Shown here one piece after another: positions 18,943 to 29,509 of a stretch of DNA of 64,000 bases (its first letter is position 1; every line of letters starts with the position of its first letter). The position numbers and the translations under genes are program-made. The notes below the pieces were generated by a model, which searched no databases, was not told the DNA's origin, and was given only the letters and a program-made list of their open reading frames with translations. Origin of the DNA: Massilia sp. WG5 (GTDB lineage: Bacteria; Pseudomonadota; Gammaproteobacteria; Burkholderiales; Burkholderiaceae_D). The stretch is from the NCBI RefSeq assembly GCF_001412595.2, contig NZ_CP012640.2, forward strand, positions 186,001 to 250,000. The letters are read 5' to 3'.

Positions 18943-19238
18943 ATGTTGAACAAGAAGCTTGTCCGGGAGTCGTTTGATTTAGGACAAACTTGCCAGATGT
19001 CGATGACCTATATTCTGCGTACTGCCGACGCAAATAAGGGCCGCAACAGTTGAAATTTGGAATTATTACGGGTGCGGTGTTTTTATTTCGCGAAAACCGT
19101 GTATTTTTTGGTTTATTCGGTATAATTAGGGATCGTTGGATTCGAGGTAGCAGTGCAGTTAGTCTGTCATTTGTTTCTTGCTTCTTCAAACGATCGTAAA
19201 CGGACGCAAGTCCACTTCAACTGAAATAGGAAATAGTA
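18943..19238 (+). promoter_or_regulatory. A/T-rich leader and promoter of the cold-shock gene
   Basis: These 296 bases are clearly more A/T-rich than their surroundings. A near-perfect inverted repeat (AAGCTTGTCC 18955-18964 / GGACAAACTT 18982-18991) may end the HPt transcript. A TATAAT at 19121-19126 is the likely -10, which would leave a leader of roughly 105 bases before the csp ATG. Long structured leaders are known to control cold-shock mRNA stability and translation. Confidence 0.5.
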
Positions 19239-19442
19239 ATGGCAACTGGCATCGTAAAATGGTTCAATGACTCCAAGGGTTTCGGCTTCATCACCCCGGA
19301 CGAAGGCGGCGAAGATCTGTTCGCTCACTTCTCGGCGATCCAATCCCAAGGCTTCAAGTCGCTGCAAGAGAATCAGCGTGTTTCGTTCGACGTGACCTCG
19401 GGTCCGAAGGGCAAGCAAGCATCGAACATCCAGCCGCTGTAA
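19239..19442 (+). CDS. cspA: Cold-shock protein (CspA family)
   Basis: A 67-residue single OB-fold protein. The nucleic-acid-binding RNP1 motif is KGFGFI and the RNP2 position reads DLFAHF. It ends ASNIQPL, as is usual in betaproteobacterial Csp. It is a single-stranded RNA/DNA chaperone. It has its own A/T-rich leader and a strong terminator, so it is monocistronic. Which paralogue it is, cold-induced or constitutive, cannot be told from sequence. Confidence 0.95.
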   Translation: MATGIVKWFNDSKGFGFITPDEGGEDLFAHFSAIQSQGFKSLQENQRVSFDVTSGPKGKQASNIQPL

Positions 19443-19470
19443 TCGTCACGATTCAGCGCTGAGTGTCAGC

Positions 19471-19505
19471 AAAAAATCCTCGGCATGTCCGGGGATTTTT
19501 TTTGC
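19471..19505 (+). terminator. Rho-independent terminator after the cold-shock gene
   Basis: AATCCTCGG (19475-19483) pairs with CCGGGGATT (19489-19497) around the loop CATGT, with one G-U pair, and a run of T follows. The A-run before the stem makes it possible for the element to work in the other direction too, for the convergent LysR gene. Confidence 0.9.
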
Positions 19506-19544
19506 CTGGAGAAACCGGAATCATCGATTCCGGCTGGCTTTCTA

Positions 19545-20459
19545 TCAAATTCCCACACTGTTCCGCCAGTAATTCGGCTGGGAATAAGTGTGGCGTAGAA
19601 AATCGACAAAGGCGCGGATCCGCAGCGGCAAGTGGCGGCGTTGTGCAAATACTGCATAAATGTCGTTGCCGGGCGCTGCATGGTTCTCGAGCACGGGCAC
19701 CAGTTGTCCCGCCGCGATTTCCGCGCCCACTTCCCACATCGAGCGCCACGCCAGGCCCCGTCCCGCCAACGCCCATTCGTGCAACACCGCGCCGTCGTTG
19801 CAGACCATGTTCCCGCTCACCTTCAGGGTCACGTTGCGGCCGTTCTCCTGGAAGGTCCAGCCGCGCTGGCTGCCTTCGCTGCTGATCGCCAGGCAGTTGT
19901 GGCGCGCCAGTTCCTCGAGCGACTGGGGGGCGCCGTGGCGCTTCAGGTAGCTCGGGGCCGCCACCACGACGCGGTGGTTGTCGGCCAGCTTGACGCCGAC
20001 CAGGCTGGAATCGGACAGGGAGGCGATCCGGATCGCCACGTCCACGCCCTCGCCGATGACGTCGACCACGCGGTCGTTCAGGTTGAGGTTGACGGTGACG
20101 TCGCGGTGTTCGGCCACGAAGGAGGGCACCAGCGGCGCCACGTGCTGGCGCCCGAAGCCGGCCGGCGCCGACACCAGCAGGTGACCGGTGGCGACCGCGC
20201 TGCGCTCCGATACCGCCGCCTCCGCTTCCTCCAGCTCGGCCAGGATACGCTGGCAATCCTCGAGGAAGGCCGCGCCCTCGTCGGTGAGGACCAGCTTGCG
20301 CGTGGTCCGCTGCAGCAGCTTGACGCCGAGGCGGCTTTCGAGGGCGTCGAGGCGGCGTCCGATCATGGCCGGTGCAATGCCCTCGGCACGCGCCGCGGCC
20401 GACAGGCTGCCGCGGGCAACGACTTCGACGAAGGTGGAAATCTGGCGGAAGTGACCCAT
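19545..20459 (-). CDS. LysR-family transcriptional regulator
   Basis: A 304-residue LysR protein. Residues 1-60 form the winged helix-turn-helix (FVEVVARGSLSAAARAEG followed by ALESRLGVKLLQRTTR), and residues about 90-295 form the periplasmic-binding-protein-like effector domain. It is divergent from malate synthase with a 149-base gap, the usual arrangement for a LysR protein that controls its neighbour. It may therefore sense a glyoxylate, glycolate or acetate-related metabolite, but that is inferred from position only. Confidence 0.88.
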   Translation of the reverse strand: MGHFRQISTFVEVVARGSLSAAARAEGIAPAMIGRRLDALESRLGVKLLQRTTRKLVLTDEGAAFLEDCQRILAELEEAEAAVSERSAVATGHLLVSAPAGFGRQHVAPLVPSFVAEHRDVTVNLNLNDRVVDVIGEGVDVAIRIASLSDSSLVGVKLADNHRVVVAAPSYLKRHGAPQSLEELARHNCLAISSEGSQRGWTFQENGRNVTLKVSGNMVCNDGAVLHEWALAGRGLAWRSMWEVGAEIAAGQLVPVLENHAAPGNDIYAVFAQRRHLPLRIRAFVDFLRHTYSQPNYWRNSVGI

Positions 20460-20608
20460 GAATGTGTGCTTGGCTCCTCAGCTGTGATAAAAACGCACAG
20501 ATGAATATATTATTTGTCTCGTTTAGTACGGCTGGAGTGAATATACTTGACGGGATAGCAAACGCCAAGCCGCGTTGCTGCGGATTTATATACTAAGAGG
20601 AGCATGTC

Positions 20609-22198
<1,590 letters not shown>

Positions 22199-22200
22199 TG

Positions 22201-22278
22201 GCAGGGTGGGCGGCCTCCGCCCACGCGGGCGCGCGCCTTACGTTGACGTCCCCGTGGGCACGGTGTGCCCACCCTACC
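22201..22278. repeat. Double palindromic GTGGGC repeat between convergent genes
   Basis: The gap between malate synthase and the isomerase holds two small hairpins, GTGGGCGG/CCGCCCAC (22206-22213 and 22217-22224) and GTGGGCAC/GTGCCCAC (22254-22261 and 22265-22272). They sit inside a large inverted repeat GGGTGGGC/GCCCACCC (22204-22211 and 22267-22274). The layout, two inverted palindromes with outer ends reading GTAGGGTGGGC, resembles a REP doublet. It overlaps the isomerase stop codon and may also act as a bidirectional terminator. Confidence 0.65.
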
Positions 22279-22921
22279 GTTGACGCTGCGCCAGCGGCGG
22301 CCGCGCCAGGAACTCCTGCAGCTTGTCTTCGTCGATCGTTCCGCCCTCGAGCCGCCACAACAGCGTCTCGATGCGGTCGCCGCCCCAGAACAGCTCGCCG
22401 TCCAGTCTGAAGGTCGGCACGCCGAAGATCCCCTCGGCGACCGCCGCCTCCGTGGCCGCCGCCAGCGCCTGCTTCACGGCCGGCGTGGCGGCGCACGCCA
22501 TCAATGCCTTCCCCTCGAAGCCGGCCGCATCGGCCAGGCGCGCCAGCACGGCCGCGTCCGAAATATCTTGCCCGCCTTCCCAGCAGCCCGCGATCAGGGC
22601 CAGCGCCAGCCTGCGCCGTTCGGCGTCGTCGGCGAGCGCCGTACACATGCGCAGGGCCGCCAGCGGGTTGAAGGGATGGCCGGGCGGGCCGGCGAAGGGC
22701 AGGGCGCGCCGCTCCGCTTCGCGCATCACGTCGCGGAACAGGTAGCTGCGCTTGGCCGGCACTTCGGCCGGCCCGAGCTTGGCATGGGCCTTCAGCAGGC
22801 CGGCGAACAGCACCGGTACGAAGCGCAGGTGCAGGCCGGCCGCGTCGATCCGGTCCAGCGAACGCGCCGCCAGCCAGGCATAGGGACTGACCGGGTCGAA
22901 GTAGAAGTCGATCGTGGGCAT
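22274..22921 (-). CDS. 2-hydroxychromene-2-carboxylate isomerase / kappa-GST-like DsbA-fold protein
   Basis: A 215-residue thioredoxin-fold protein with the family opening DFYFDPVSPYAW, in which Ser12 takes the place of the DsbA cysteine and activates glutathione. The later GIFGVPTFRLDGELFWGGDR, shown here from GVPTF to WGGDR, has the cis-Pro and the C-terminal loop of the family. In naphthalene degraders the enzyme isomerises hydroxychromene carboxylate. Chromosomal copies outside such operons are generally of unknown substrate. It is 18 bases from gloB, another glutathione enzyme, and probably co-transcribed with it. Confidence 0.86.
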   Translation of the reverse strand: MPTIDFYFDPVSPYAWLAARSLDRIDAAGLHLRFVPVLFAGLLKAHAKLGPAEVPAKRSYLFRDVMREAERRALPFAGPPGHPFNPLAALRMCTALADDAERRRLALALIAGCWEGGQDISDAAVLARLADAAGFEGKALMACAATPAVKQALAAATEAAVAEGIFGVPTFRLDGELFWGGDRIETLLWRLEGGTIDEDKLQEFLARPPLAQRQR

Positions 22922-22939
22922 GGCCGGGCGGGGCGGCCG

Positions 22940-23758
22940 TCAGAACACGTTCTTCCACTCGCGCAGCGCGGCGAAGGCCGCCACCGGCGAAGCGCCCGGC
23001 TGCAGCCGGCCGGCCGCCACCAGGCTGTCGACGATGCCCGGCTCGGTCGCGCGCAGGAAGGGGTTGGTGGCCTTCTCGATGGCGATGTTCGAGGGTACGG
23101 TCGGCAGATTGGTGCCGCGCGCCTTGCTGTCGGCCACGATGCGCATCTTCAGCGCCACGTTGCCGGGTTCGACCGCCTCGGCGAAGCGCAGGTTGGACAG
23201 GGTGTATTCGTGGGCGCAATACACCAGGGTGTCCTCGGGCAGGGCGGCCAGCTTGGCGAGCGAGGCCGCCATCTGCTCGGGCGTGCCTTCGAACAGGCGG
23301 CCGCAGCCGGCGCCGAACAGGGTGTCGCCGCAGAACAGCCAGTGCGGCGCGGAGGGATTGTCGGGATCGTTCCTGACGTAGGCGATGTGGCCGCGCGTGT
23401 GGCCCGGCACGTCCAGTACGCTCAAGGTCAGCGCCAGCCCCGGCACCTGTACGCGGTCGCCTTCTCCCAGCGGCTGCGTCACCGCATCGATGCCATCCTT
23501 GCGCGGACCGAGGACAGGTACGCTATATTCTGAAAGCAATTGAGGCACACCACCGATATGGTCAGCATGATGATGGGTGAGTAGAATGGCAGTGAGGGTC
23601 AATCCATTCGCCCGCAAGGCATCGAGGATGGGCTGCCCGTCGCCCGGGTCGACCGCCGCGGCATGGACGCCGTCGTGGATAAGCCAGAGATAGTTGTCTT
23701 TGAAAGCGGGAACCGTCAGGACGCTCAGGGCTGCGGGGCTGCTCGGCGAATTCGTCAT
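22940..23758 (-). CDS. gloB: Hydroxyacylglutathione hydrolase (glyoxalase II)
   Basis: A 272-residue metallo-beta-lactamase-fold enzyme. The metal-binding motif is [10 protein letters not shown], with further ligands in [21 protein letters not shown] and YCAHEYT. It hydrolyses S-lactoylglutathione to D-lactate and glutathione, the second step of methylglyoxal removal. It is divergent from the YafS-like methyltransferase, as in E. coli, where gloB, yafS, rnhA and dnaQ are also neighbours. The isomerase gene lies just downstream. Confidence 0.94.
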   Translation of the reverse strand: MTNSPSSPAALSVLTVPAFKDNYLWLIHDGVHAAAVDPGDGQPILDALRANGLTLTAILLTHHHADHIGGVPQLLSEYSVPVLGPRKDGIDAVTQPLGEGDRVQVPGLALTLSVLDVPGHTRGHIAYVRNDPDNPSAPHWLFCGDTLFGAGCGRLFEGTPEQMAASLAKLAALPEDTLVYCAHEYTLSNLRFAEAVEPGNVALKMRIVADSKARGTNLPTVPSNIAIEKATNPFLRATEPGIVDSLVAAGRLQPGASPVAAFAALREWKNVF

Positions 23759-23795
23759 AAGCTAGTCAGATGAGATGCGTTAAAAAAGGGGTGGC

Positions 23796-24581
23796 ATGGA
23801 TAGCGCGGCATCCGAAAAATCCATTATAGCGCTCGACCAGTGGTTGCAATCGCCGGCCGGCGCCTACGTGCGCGCCTGGGAGCAGGCCTGCCTGGACGAG
23901 CTCACGGCCGATATCTTCGGTTTCAATGCCGTGCAGATCGGCGTACCGCAGATCGACGCGCTGGCGGCCAACCGCATGCCCAACAAGTGGCAGGCCGCGA
24001 CCCGCACCTCCACCGCCGACGAACTGTCGATCGCCGCCGGCGGCAAGCAGATCGCGGTGGCGCTGGATTTCGCCGACCTGCCGTTCGCTTCGCAGAGCCT
24101 GGACCTGGTGGTGCTGCCGCACGTGCTGGAGTTCGCGGCCGAGCCGCACCAGGTGCTGCGCGAGGTCGAGCGCGTGCTGATCCCGGAAGGCCAGTTGATC
24201 ATCTGCGGCTTCAATCCGGCCAGCATGTGGGGCATACGCCAGGGCATGGGGCGCATCACCAGCAGCGCCTACCTGCCGACGGCGGGGGAGTTCATCTCTA
24301 TGCCGCGGCTGAAAGACTGGTTAAAATTGTTGAATCTCGGCGCCACGCGCAGTCATTTCGGCTGCTATGCGCCGCCTTTCCGCACCTCGCAGTGGCTGAA
24401 CCGCTTCGCCTTCGCCGAAGGTGCGGGGCAGCGCTGGTGGCCTTACCTCGGCGCCGTCTACATCGTGCATGCGATCAAGCGCGTCAAGGGGATGAACATC
24501 ATCGGTCCGGCCTGGAACAAGAAGCCCGGCAAGGCGCCGAAGGCGGTGCCGGCCACCAACCGCAACGAACGAAACAAGTAA
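23796..24581 (+). CDS. YafS-like class I SAM-dependent methyltransferase
   Basis: A 261-residue protein with a methyltransferase type 11 core: the post-I and motif II region [20 protein letters not shown] is followed by [18 protein letters not shown], both cited in part. The glycine-rich motif I (usually DLGCGxG) is not visible. In its place is VQIGVPQID, so SAM binding may be altered. The position between gloB and rnhA-dnaQ is the same as E. coli yafS. The substrate is unknown. Confidence 0.83.
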   Translation: MDSAASEKSIIALDQWLQSPAGAYVRAWEQACLDELTADIFGFNAVQIGVPQIDALAANRMPNKWQAATRTSTADELSIAAGGKQIAVALDFADLPFASQSLDLVVLPHVLEFAAEPHQVLREVERVLIPEGQLIICGFNPASMWGIRQGMGRITSSAYLPTAGEFISMPRLKDWLKLLNLGATRSHFGCYAPPFRTSQWLNRFAFAEGAGQRWWPYLGAVYIVHAIKRVKGMNIIGPAWNKKPGKAPKAVPATNRNERNK

Positions 24582-24588
24582 AGAGAGC

Positions 24589-25032
24589 ATGACGACCAAA
24601 GTAGAGATTTTTACCGACGGGGCCTGCAAGGGAAATCCGGGCACCGGCGGCTGGGGCGCACTGCTCGTGGCCGATGGCAATCACCAGAAGGAAATCTTCG
24701 GCGGCGAGCCGAACACCACCAACAACCGCATGGAGCTGCGCGCCGTGATCGAGGCGCTGACGGTCCTGAACCGTCCCTGCCAGGTGGTGCTGCACACCGA
24801 CAGCCAGTACGTCCAGAAGGGCATCTCGGAATGGATTCATGGCTGGAAGGCGCGGGGCTGGAAGACCTCGACCAAGGAGCCGGTCAAGAACGAAGACCTG
24901 TGGAAGGCGCTCGACGCCGCCCAGCAGCAGCATGCGGTCGAATGGCGCTGGGTGCGCGGCCACAACGGCCACCCGGGCAACGAGCGCGCCGACGTCCTGG
25001 CGAACATGGGCGCGGCCTCGGTCAAGCGCTGA
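24589..25032 (+). CDS. rnhA: Ribonuclease HI
   Basis: The 147-residue protein has all four catalytic carboxylates: Asp in [11 protein letters not shown], Glu in NNRMELRA, Asp in HTDSQYV and Asp in NERADVLA. The basic handle region [16 protein letters not shown], cited from GWKTS, is present. It removes RNA from RNA-DNA hybrids. It starts seven bases after the methyltransferase stop and is followed by dnaQ, the same order as in E. coli, though there the two are divergent. Confidence 0.96.
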   Translation: MTTKVEIFTDGACKGNPGTGGWGALLVADGNHQKEIFGGEPNTTNNRMELRAVIEALTVLNRPCQVVLHTDSQYVQKGISEWIHGWKARGWKTSTKEPVKNEDLWKALDAAQQQHAVEWRWVRGHNGHPGNERADVLANMGAASVKR

Positions 25033-25083
25033 GAATGGTAGAATAAGCGTTTGATTTTTCAACGAATTCATCACTGAGAGCGC

Positions 25084-25791
25084 ATGCGCCAGATCGTCCT
25101 CGATACCGAAACCACCGGCTTGAATCCCCGCACGGGTGACCGCGTCATTGAAATCGGCTGCGTTGAAATCCTCAACCGCAAGCTGACCGGCAACAACTTC
25201 CATCGCTATATCAATCCCGAGCGCGACTCGGATGAAGCGGCGCTGGCGGTGCACGGCCTGACCACCGAATTCCTGCGCGATAAACCGAAGTTCCACGAGA
25301 TCGTCGAGGAACTGCGCGAATTCGTGCAGGGCGCCGAAGTCATCATCCACAACGCGCCTTTCGACCTGGGCTTCCTGAACCACGAGTTCGAGCGCCTCGG
25401 CCTGCCGCCTTTCGTCAAGCACTGCAGCAATGTGATCGACACCCTGGTGAACGCGAAGGAACTGCACCCGGGCAAGCGCAACTCGCTGGACGCGCTGTGC
25501 GACCGCTACGGCATCTCGAATGCGCACCGCAAGCTGCACGGCGCACTGCTGGACTCGGAGCTGCTGGCCGACGTCTACCTGGCGATGACCCGCGGCCAGA
25601 ACATGCTGTCGATGGATGTCGAGGCCGAACAGGCGGGTGGCGGCGAGCTGCTGGAAGCCGGTCCGCTTGGCGAGATCCTCGTGCTGCCGGCGGCCGCTGA
25701 CGAGCTCGCCGAACACGAGAATGTGCTCGCCGCACTTGATAAGGGTGTGAAGGGAGAATGTGTTTGGAGAAAATATTCTCTGCAGGGGTGA
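25084..25791 (+). CDS. dnaQ: DNA polymerase III epsilon subunit (proofreading exonuclease)
   Basis: A 235-residue DEDDh exonuclease. Exo I is LDTETTGLN, Exo II is HNAPFDLGFLNHE and Exo III is HGALLDSELLADVY, with the catalytic His just before ALLD. The C-terminal tail, which binds the alpha subunit, is Glu/Ala-rich. It is in the same direction as rnhA, 51 bases downstream. The tRNA promoter overlaps its stop codon. Confidence 0.96.
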   Translation: MRQIVLDTETTGLNPRTGDRVIEIGCVEILNRKLTGNNFHRYINPERDSDEAALAVHGLTTEFLRDKPKFHEIVEELREFVQGAEVIIHNAPFDLGFLNHEFERLGLPPFVKHCSNVIDTLVNAKELHPGKRNSLDALCDRYGISNAHRKLHGALLDSELLADVYLAMTRGQNMLSMDVEAEQAGGGELLEAGPLGEILVLPAAADELAEHENVLAALDKGVKGECVWRKYSLQG

Positions 25792-25816
25792 CAAAACGCA
25801 AAAGTCCCCCTATAAT
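25788..25816 (+). promoter_or_regulatory. Sigma-70-type promoter of tRNA-Val
   Basis: GTGACA (25788-25793, five of six to TTGACA) and a perfect TATAAT (25811-25816) are separated by 17 bases. Transcription would start near 25823, about 40 bases before the tRNA. The -35 element overlaps the dnaQ stop codon. Confidence 0.8.
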
Positions 25817-25861
25817 GCTCGTCATTGCAGCGACGCAATCGCAGCAAAGCAGTAAGAAGTA

Positions 25862-25936
25862 GGGCGGTTAGCTCAGGGGTAGAGCACAGCATTCACACTG
25901 CTGGGGTCGCAAGTTCGAAACTTGCACCGCCCACCA
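25862..25936 (+). tRNA. tRNA-Val (CAC)
   Basis: A complete 75-base cloverleaf. The acceptor stem is GGGCGGT/ACCGCCC, the D arm has GCTC/GAGC, the anticodon stem CAGCA/TGCTG encloses TTCACAC with anticodon CAC (Val, codon GUG), and the T arm is GCAAG-TTCGAAA-CTTGC. The 3' ACCA, including CCA, is encoded. It stands at the junction between the core chromosome and a lower-GC segment. Confidence 0.97.
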
Positions 25937-26029
25937 GAATTCAGCGTTTGGATTCAAATACTTGGGTTTCCATAGAAAGTCGAGAAAAGCGACTTGGGAG
26001 AATCTGGGGAATCTGAACAAGACAGTAGA

Positions 26030-26059
26030 GGCCAGCGAATAGCTGGCCTTTTTGTTTTT
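26030..26059 (+). terminator. Rho-independent terminator downstream of tRNA-Val
   Basis: GGCCAGC (26030-26036) pairs perfectly with GCTGGCC (26042-26048) around GAATA, followed by TTTTTG and a second T run. It lies about 95 bases after the tRNA and would end its transcript. Confidence 0.88.
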
Positions 26060-26144
26060 GCGGCCCATGTCAAGGGTTCGCAGCGGGAGGATTTTCGGTC
26101 TTCAGACGTTCGCCGAAAAGAGTTGGTTGCTGAGTTGGACGACG

Positions 26145-26468
26145 ATGTCGAATGTGCGTGCATGTTTCTCGGTGCAGGCGAAGCCCGATGAAATGCTCGA
26201 GCCGGTCATGCGACAGGTCTTCATCATTCGGCACTACCTGCATGTAGTCGACGATGCACTTGTGAAGCCCTTCCCGGCGCCAAATGGAAAAATGGGGGAA
26301 AAGCCTGGAGCAGGTTCCGCGAACTGGTTTGCTACTGTGAGCGACATTCCACTTGCAGACCTCATCTTTGAAGTGTGGCTTTACCAGCTCGGATGGGATA
26401 AGGCAAAGCCACATGAAATGGTCGAAGTCCGGGTGCCTCACATTCAGTCGCGCGCTCCCTTTCGATAG
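26145..26468 (+). CDS. Doubtful short open reading frame, no recognised family
   Basis: From the ATG at 26145 the frame gives 107 residues (MSNVRACFSVQAKP...) with a hydrophobic patch around IPLADLIFEVWLYQLG. No domain or motif was recognised, and no clear ribosome-binding site precedes it. A 162-codon frame on the other strand (26070-26558) covers the same DNA, and at most one can be real. It is listed only because it is the most protein-like frame in this gap. Confidence 0.2.
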   Translation: MSNVRACFSVQAKPDEMLEPVMRQVFIIRHYLHVVDDALVKPFPAPNGKMGEKPGAGSANWFATVSDIPLADLIFEVWLYQLGWDKAKPHEMVEVRVPHIQSRAPFR

Positions 26469-26844
26469 CGGTATCGGCGCTGGTCGGCTCGACTTGCAAG
26501 CACTTGCACCATTTTTGCAAGCTGCGTGAACAGTAAGGCAGCGCATGTCTGTCTGCATTGGCCAAGCCTGGCATGACGCAGCTCAGATCTGCGTTTCCAG
26601 GCTGGGGATTGCATACACGATGCCGAAGGGTTCAGAGGGACAGCAGGATTTCGCTCGCGGCGATACAGCAAGATGATGAAGGCTCAAACTCTAGCTGGCT
26701 TGCATACCATGCCGAAATTTTTCCGTCACCGGCATTCTGTGGACAGACAAAGTGTCTTCCATCTTCGCCGCCCCCAGGGAAATCGCTCGCAAGCGCTCCC
26801 GCATACCATACACGCTAACCGAACGCTATTTCATGTTCTGAAAT

Positions 26845-27432
26845 TCAATTAGAACAAGGGCATGGTGGAAGCGTGCCTTGTTCATAACCGAGAGATTCGA
26901 CCGTAGCGATGGTGGTCGCTTTGTGCAGGGTGGGGGACATGTTAATAAGTGGAACGAGCATCTGTGATCTTGGCGAAATGCAAGCATCCGTCATTTCGGG
27001 CGTGCAGACCTGGGCCTGAACGAAGCGAATGCAGTTGTCGGCGTTAGGGTTCTTCATGCAAACCTCCTTGTTCTCCGCTGCGCTTGCCGGCCAATCCGAC
27101 TCCGGGATGACCGACAGATCATGTCGCAGATAACTGAGCCGGATGTATTTATCCGTGATGGGAGCTGCCAGGATGAGCTCGCCAGGAGAGTCGCGGAAAA
27201 CGGCGCGCTGCTTCAGTTTTGCAATGGCGGCAGTGTCATTGGGATACACGTGAACGGCAGCAGCGACGGCACGGCGGGTGACTTCCTGCAACGTGTTGTA
27301 GACGAACAGCAATCGTGAGACTTCGATTATCCCGAATACAAGGGTGAAAAAAAGTAAGGCCAGTATCGCGAATTCGACAGCGGCAGTGCCGTTCTGCGAA
27401 ATGGATGGGCAGGACCGTTTACGCTGCGCCAT
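26845..27432 (-). CDS. TadE-like pilus assembly protein
   Basis: The 195-residue product (ATG at 27432; one at 27447 is also possible) has the TadE signature near its N-terminus: GTAAVEFAILALL followed by a single hydrophobic segment and EVSRLLF. Such minor pseudopilins are inserted by the Flp/Tad pilus machinery after prepilin processing. The C-terminal domain has several cysteines (CMKNP, NCIRF, CTPE, ACISP, CPCSN), which suggests disulfides outside the membrane. It is the last gene of a minus-strand cluster with a second TadE protein and a TadG-like protein. The codon use is less G/C-biased than in flanking genes. Confidence 0.8.
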   Translation of the reverse strand: MAQRKRSCPSISQNGTAAVEFAILALLFFTLVFGIIEVSRLLFVYNTLQEVTRRAVAAAVHVYPNDTAAIAKLKQRAVFRDSPGELILAAPITDKYIRLSYLRHDLSVIPESDWPASAAENKEVCMKNPNADNCIRFVQAQVCTPEMTDACISPRSQMLVPLINMSPTLHKATTIATVESLGYEQGTLPPCPCSN

Positions 27433-27433
27433 G

Positions 27434-27916
27434 TCAATTGCCGGCATAGTTCAGTGTTACCGAGGCGTTGATTGATATCTGCCCCCAGGTCTCGATGTTG
27501 AAAATCGGATCGGTCATGAAGAATCCCATCTCTACAGTCACGGTTTTCGGCAACGATCCGATCGGAATGGTATAACCGCAGCGCGCGCCGCCATTGCAAT
27601 ACGCTTGTGGAGGAATGATTTCCCCGCCCGGTGAAAGTTCGGCGATCTCTCGCGTTGCGATTTCAATGGCGCGATTCACGGCGATATCAGCGAGCGCAGG
27701 CGACAACATCTCCGATTTGGGAACCGATGCGAGATAGCGTACGGCGTCCTGTACTGCTTTCTGTGCTGCCGTGTAATGCCATAGACAGCGTGCATAGAAG
27801 ATGGGAAACGTGAGAAAGAGGATCAGGATTGGCAGTAGCAGAGCTGCTTCAAGGGCTACGGCGCCGCGTTCACGGGTTCGCCATCGATAGTTCAATCGAG
27901 CAAGCTTCCTTTTCAT
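27434..27916 (-). CDS. TadE/TadF-like pilus assembly protein
   Basis: A 160-residue protein. It begins with a basic stretch, then RGAVALEAALLLPILILFLTF, shown here as ALEAALLLPI, the typical class III prepilin-like segment with the conserved Glu. The remainder has helical and beta segments with two cysteines (YCNGG and RCGY). It overlaps the TadG-like gene by four bases and is adjacent to the next TadE gene, so all three are one unit. The core Tad ATPase, secretin and major pilin genes are not in this window. Confidence 0.8.
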   Translation of the reverse strand: MKRKLARLNYRWRTRERGAVALEAALLLPILILFLTFPIFYARCLWHYTAAQKAVQDAVRYLASVPKSEMLSPALADIAVNRAIEIATREIAELSPGGEIIPPQAYCNGGARCGYTIPIGSLPKTVTVEMGFFMTDPIFNIETWGQISINASVTLNYAGN

Positions 27917-29439
27917 GGATAGAGCCTCACTTCACCAGTCAATGATTGTTCTTCGATCAGTCCGCTGAATTCTGCAATCAAGCTTTCTTCCGTCGCAGGA
28001 ACCATCATGAAGAACTTTGCGATTGCCAGGACGGTTGCCTGCGCATTGCTGCCAGCGGGTGCTGTGGGCGAGCAGGAAAGAAGAGGTATGTTCAATACCC
28101 GCCGATTACGTGTCGGCACAGTACCGGAAGCCACGGTTGGGGGCAGATAGAATCCGTTGGTGGTGGTGGTAGCCTGGTAAGGGACGCTCGGAAGGTTCGG
28201 ATAATTGCTCTGTTTGGTGGGGCCGGATTTGTAGAGAGTGGCCCAGACACTGGCATCGAAAGCTGTATAGCCGCCGCTTGGCTCGGCACTGTCGACCGGG
28301 GAAGGGGCCTTGACGGCTCTGGCGTAAGCCCAGAGCGGCCCATAGTCGCCCGGCGATGACGGCAGCGCCGGATGATTGTCCGGGAGGTCGGCGACCGTCT
28401 CAAGCTTGTTGCGGGCCCGGGTTGTCAGCGCAGCGGGCGTGCCTTTGACAGGATTCATCCACTTTACGCCATTCGTCTGGTCGTATGCATACTCCTTGGA
28501 GTTGGCGTCGGGTGGCGAGATGCTTGGCTCGCATGAGCCGTTGACATATTTGTTGAAGCGCGAGTTCAGGGGGGTGTAAAGGGATGCAAGTGGGGATGTG
28601 GACGGCAGTGGAGTGACACGGATGTCGCCTCCGGTCAGCCGTGGCACCCACATGGTTCCGCTGCACATGAATGGTTTGAGCATCGAGATGCTGAACGCCG
28701 AACCGCCCGTCTGCGGTGCAGCAGCCGGGTTGATCGCGAAGCGGACAGGCGTCGTGCCGTTGGGATTGAGTTGCATGAGGTCGTAGCTCACGCCGCGACG
28801 AAAGCCGTACTGCACCAGTTCTGAAAGTACTGTGCCATTGGCTGCGGTCGCCTTGCGCTCTGCAGTCTTTTCCGCGGACATCGCACAGACCCCGATTGGG
28901 GTGACATTTATGGAAACTCTTCCCGCAATTGCACTATCCTGCAGCTGGACAGTTGCGAGGTTGCTGGAAAGAATTTGAATGAAAAAGGTTTTGACGGTTG
29001 TTGCCTCTTTGTCAATTCCGCTGGTATCCACTTTGGTAAAATAGAGCCCTGAAGCCGCTTCGGTGGACTCCGGACCCAATGACGATGCCGGTATCCAGGT
29101 TCCGGAGCGTGAAGGAGAGGTACTGAAGCTGAGCGCGTCATCGCTCCAGACAAAGTCGCTACCGTTGCCATAATATTGATACTTGAGACGTTCTGCAGTT
29201 TGTCTGGCCATCGCTTTGGCTGCAAGGACGCCAGCCGCGGTGCCATTGAGCTCGTGTGCTGCCGATAGTGCCACCTCTCTGGCCATCCCGTGCAGGTCGA
29301 CCTTCCGGTTGTACAAACGCCCCGCGTCGATCGCCATGCCACAGAAGCCGATGATCACGATCAGCAAGGGGCCGAACATTACTGCGAATGCCCCTTCCTG
29401 ACGCGTCGCAAGGCGGGTGCGCTTGTCGCGAGATGTCAT
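27913..29439 (-). CDS. TadG-like pilus assembly protein
   Basis: From the ATG at 29439, which follows a GAGG site, the product has 508 residues; in-frame ATGs exist up to 29496 and beyond. An N-terminal membrane anchor (GAFAVMFGPLLIVIIGFCGMA, cited to VIIGF) is followed by IDAGRLYNRKVDLHGMARE, the TadG N-terminal domain (Flp pilus-assembly). The rest is a long Ser/Thr/Pro-rich exported region without a visible von Willebrand domain, which many TadG proteins have. It is likely an envelope partner of the two TadE proteins. Confidence 0.75.
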   Translation of the reverse strand: MTSRDKRTRLATRQEGAFAVMFGPLLIVIIGFCGMAIDAGRLYNRKVDLHGMAREVALSAAHELNGTAAGVLAAKAMARQTAERLKYQYYGNGSDFVWSDDALSFSTSPSRSGTWIPASSLGPESTEAASGLYFTKVDTSGIDKEATTVKTFFIQILSSNLATVQLQDSAIAGRVSINVTPIGVCAMSAEKTAERKATAANGTVLSELVQYGFRRGVSYDLMQLNPNGTTPVRFAINPAAAPQTGGSAFSISMLKPFMCSGTMWVPRLTGGDIRVTPLPSTSPLASLYTPLNSRFNKYVNGSCEPSISPPDANSKEYAYDQTNGVKWMNPVKGTPAALTTRARNKLETVADLPDNHPALPSSPGDYGPLWAYARAVKAPSPVDSAEPSGGYTAFDASVWATLYKSGPTKQSNYPNLPSVPYQATTTTNGFYLPPTVASGTVPTRNRRVLNIPLLSCSPTAPAGSNAQATVLAIAKFFMMVPATEESLIAEFSGLIEEQSLTGEVRLYP

Positions 29440-29509
29440 ATCGCCGGCCTCATGCCTCAACGCCATCCGGTTGCTCATCTTTTCATGCGTGCGCATGTCG
29501 AGTTCACCA

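Larger units (their letters stand above)
25937..26844. other. Low-GC stretch downstream of tRNA-Val with no convincing gene
   Basis: After the tRNA there is a hairpin AAGTCG/CGACTT (25977-25982 and 25990-25995), then a rho-independent terminator at 26030-26053. The remaining 0.8 kb has clearly lower G/C than the flanks and shows only short open frames on both strands with no recognisable motif. No direct repeat of the tRNA 3' end was found by eye. It may be decayed foreign DNA. Confidence 0.5.

Noticed and set aside
26070..26558. 162-codon minus-strand frame after the tRNA terminator
   Set aside because: No motif, no ribosome-binding site and a competing frame on the other strand; left as unexplained sequence.
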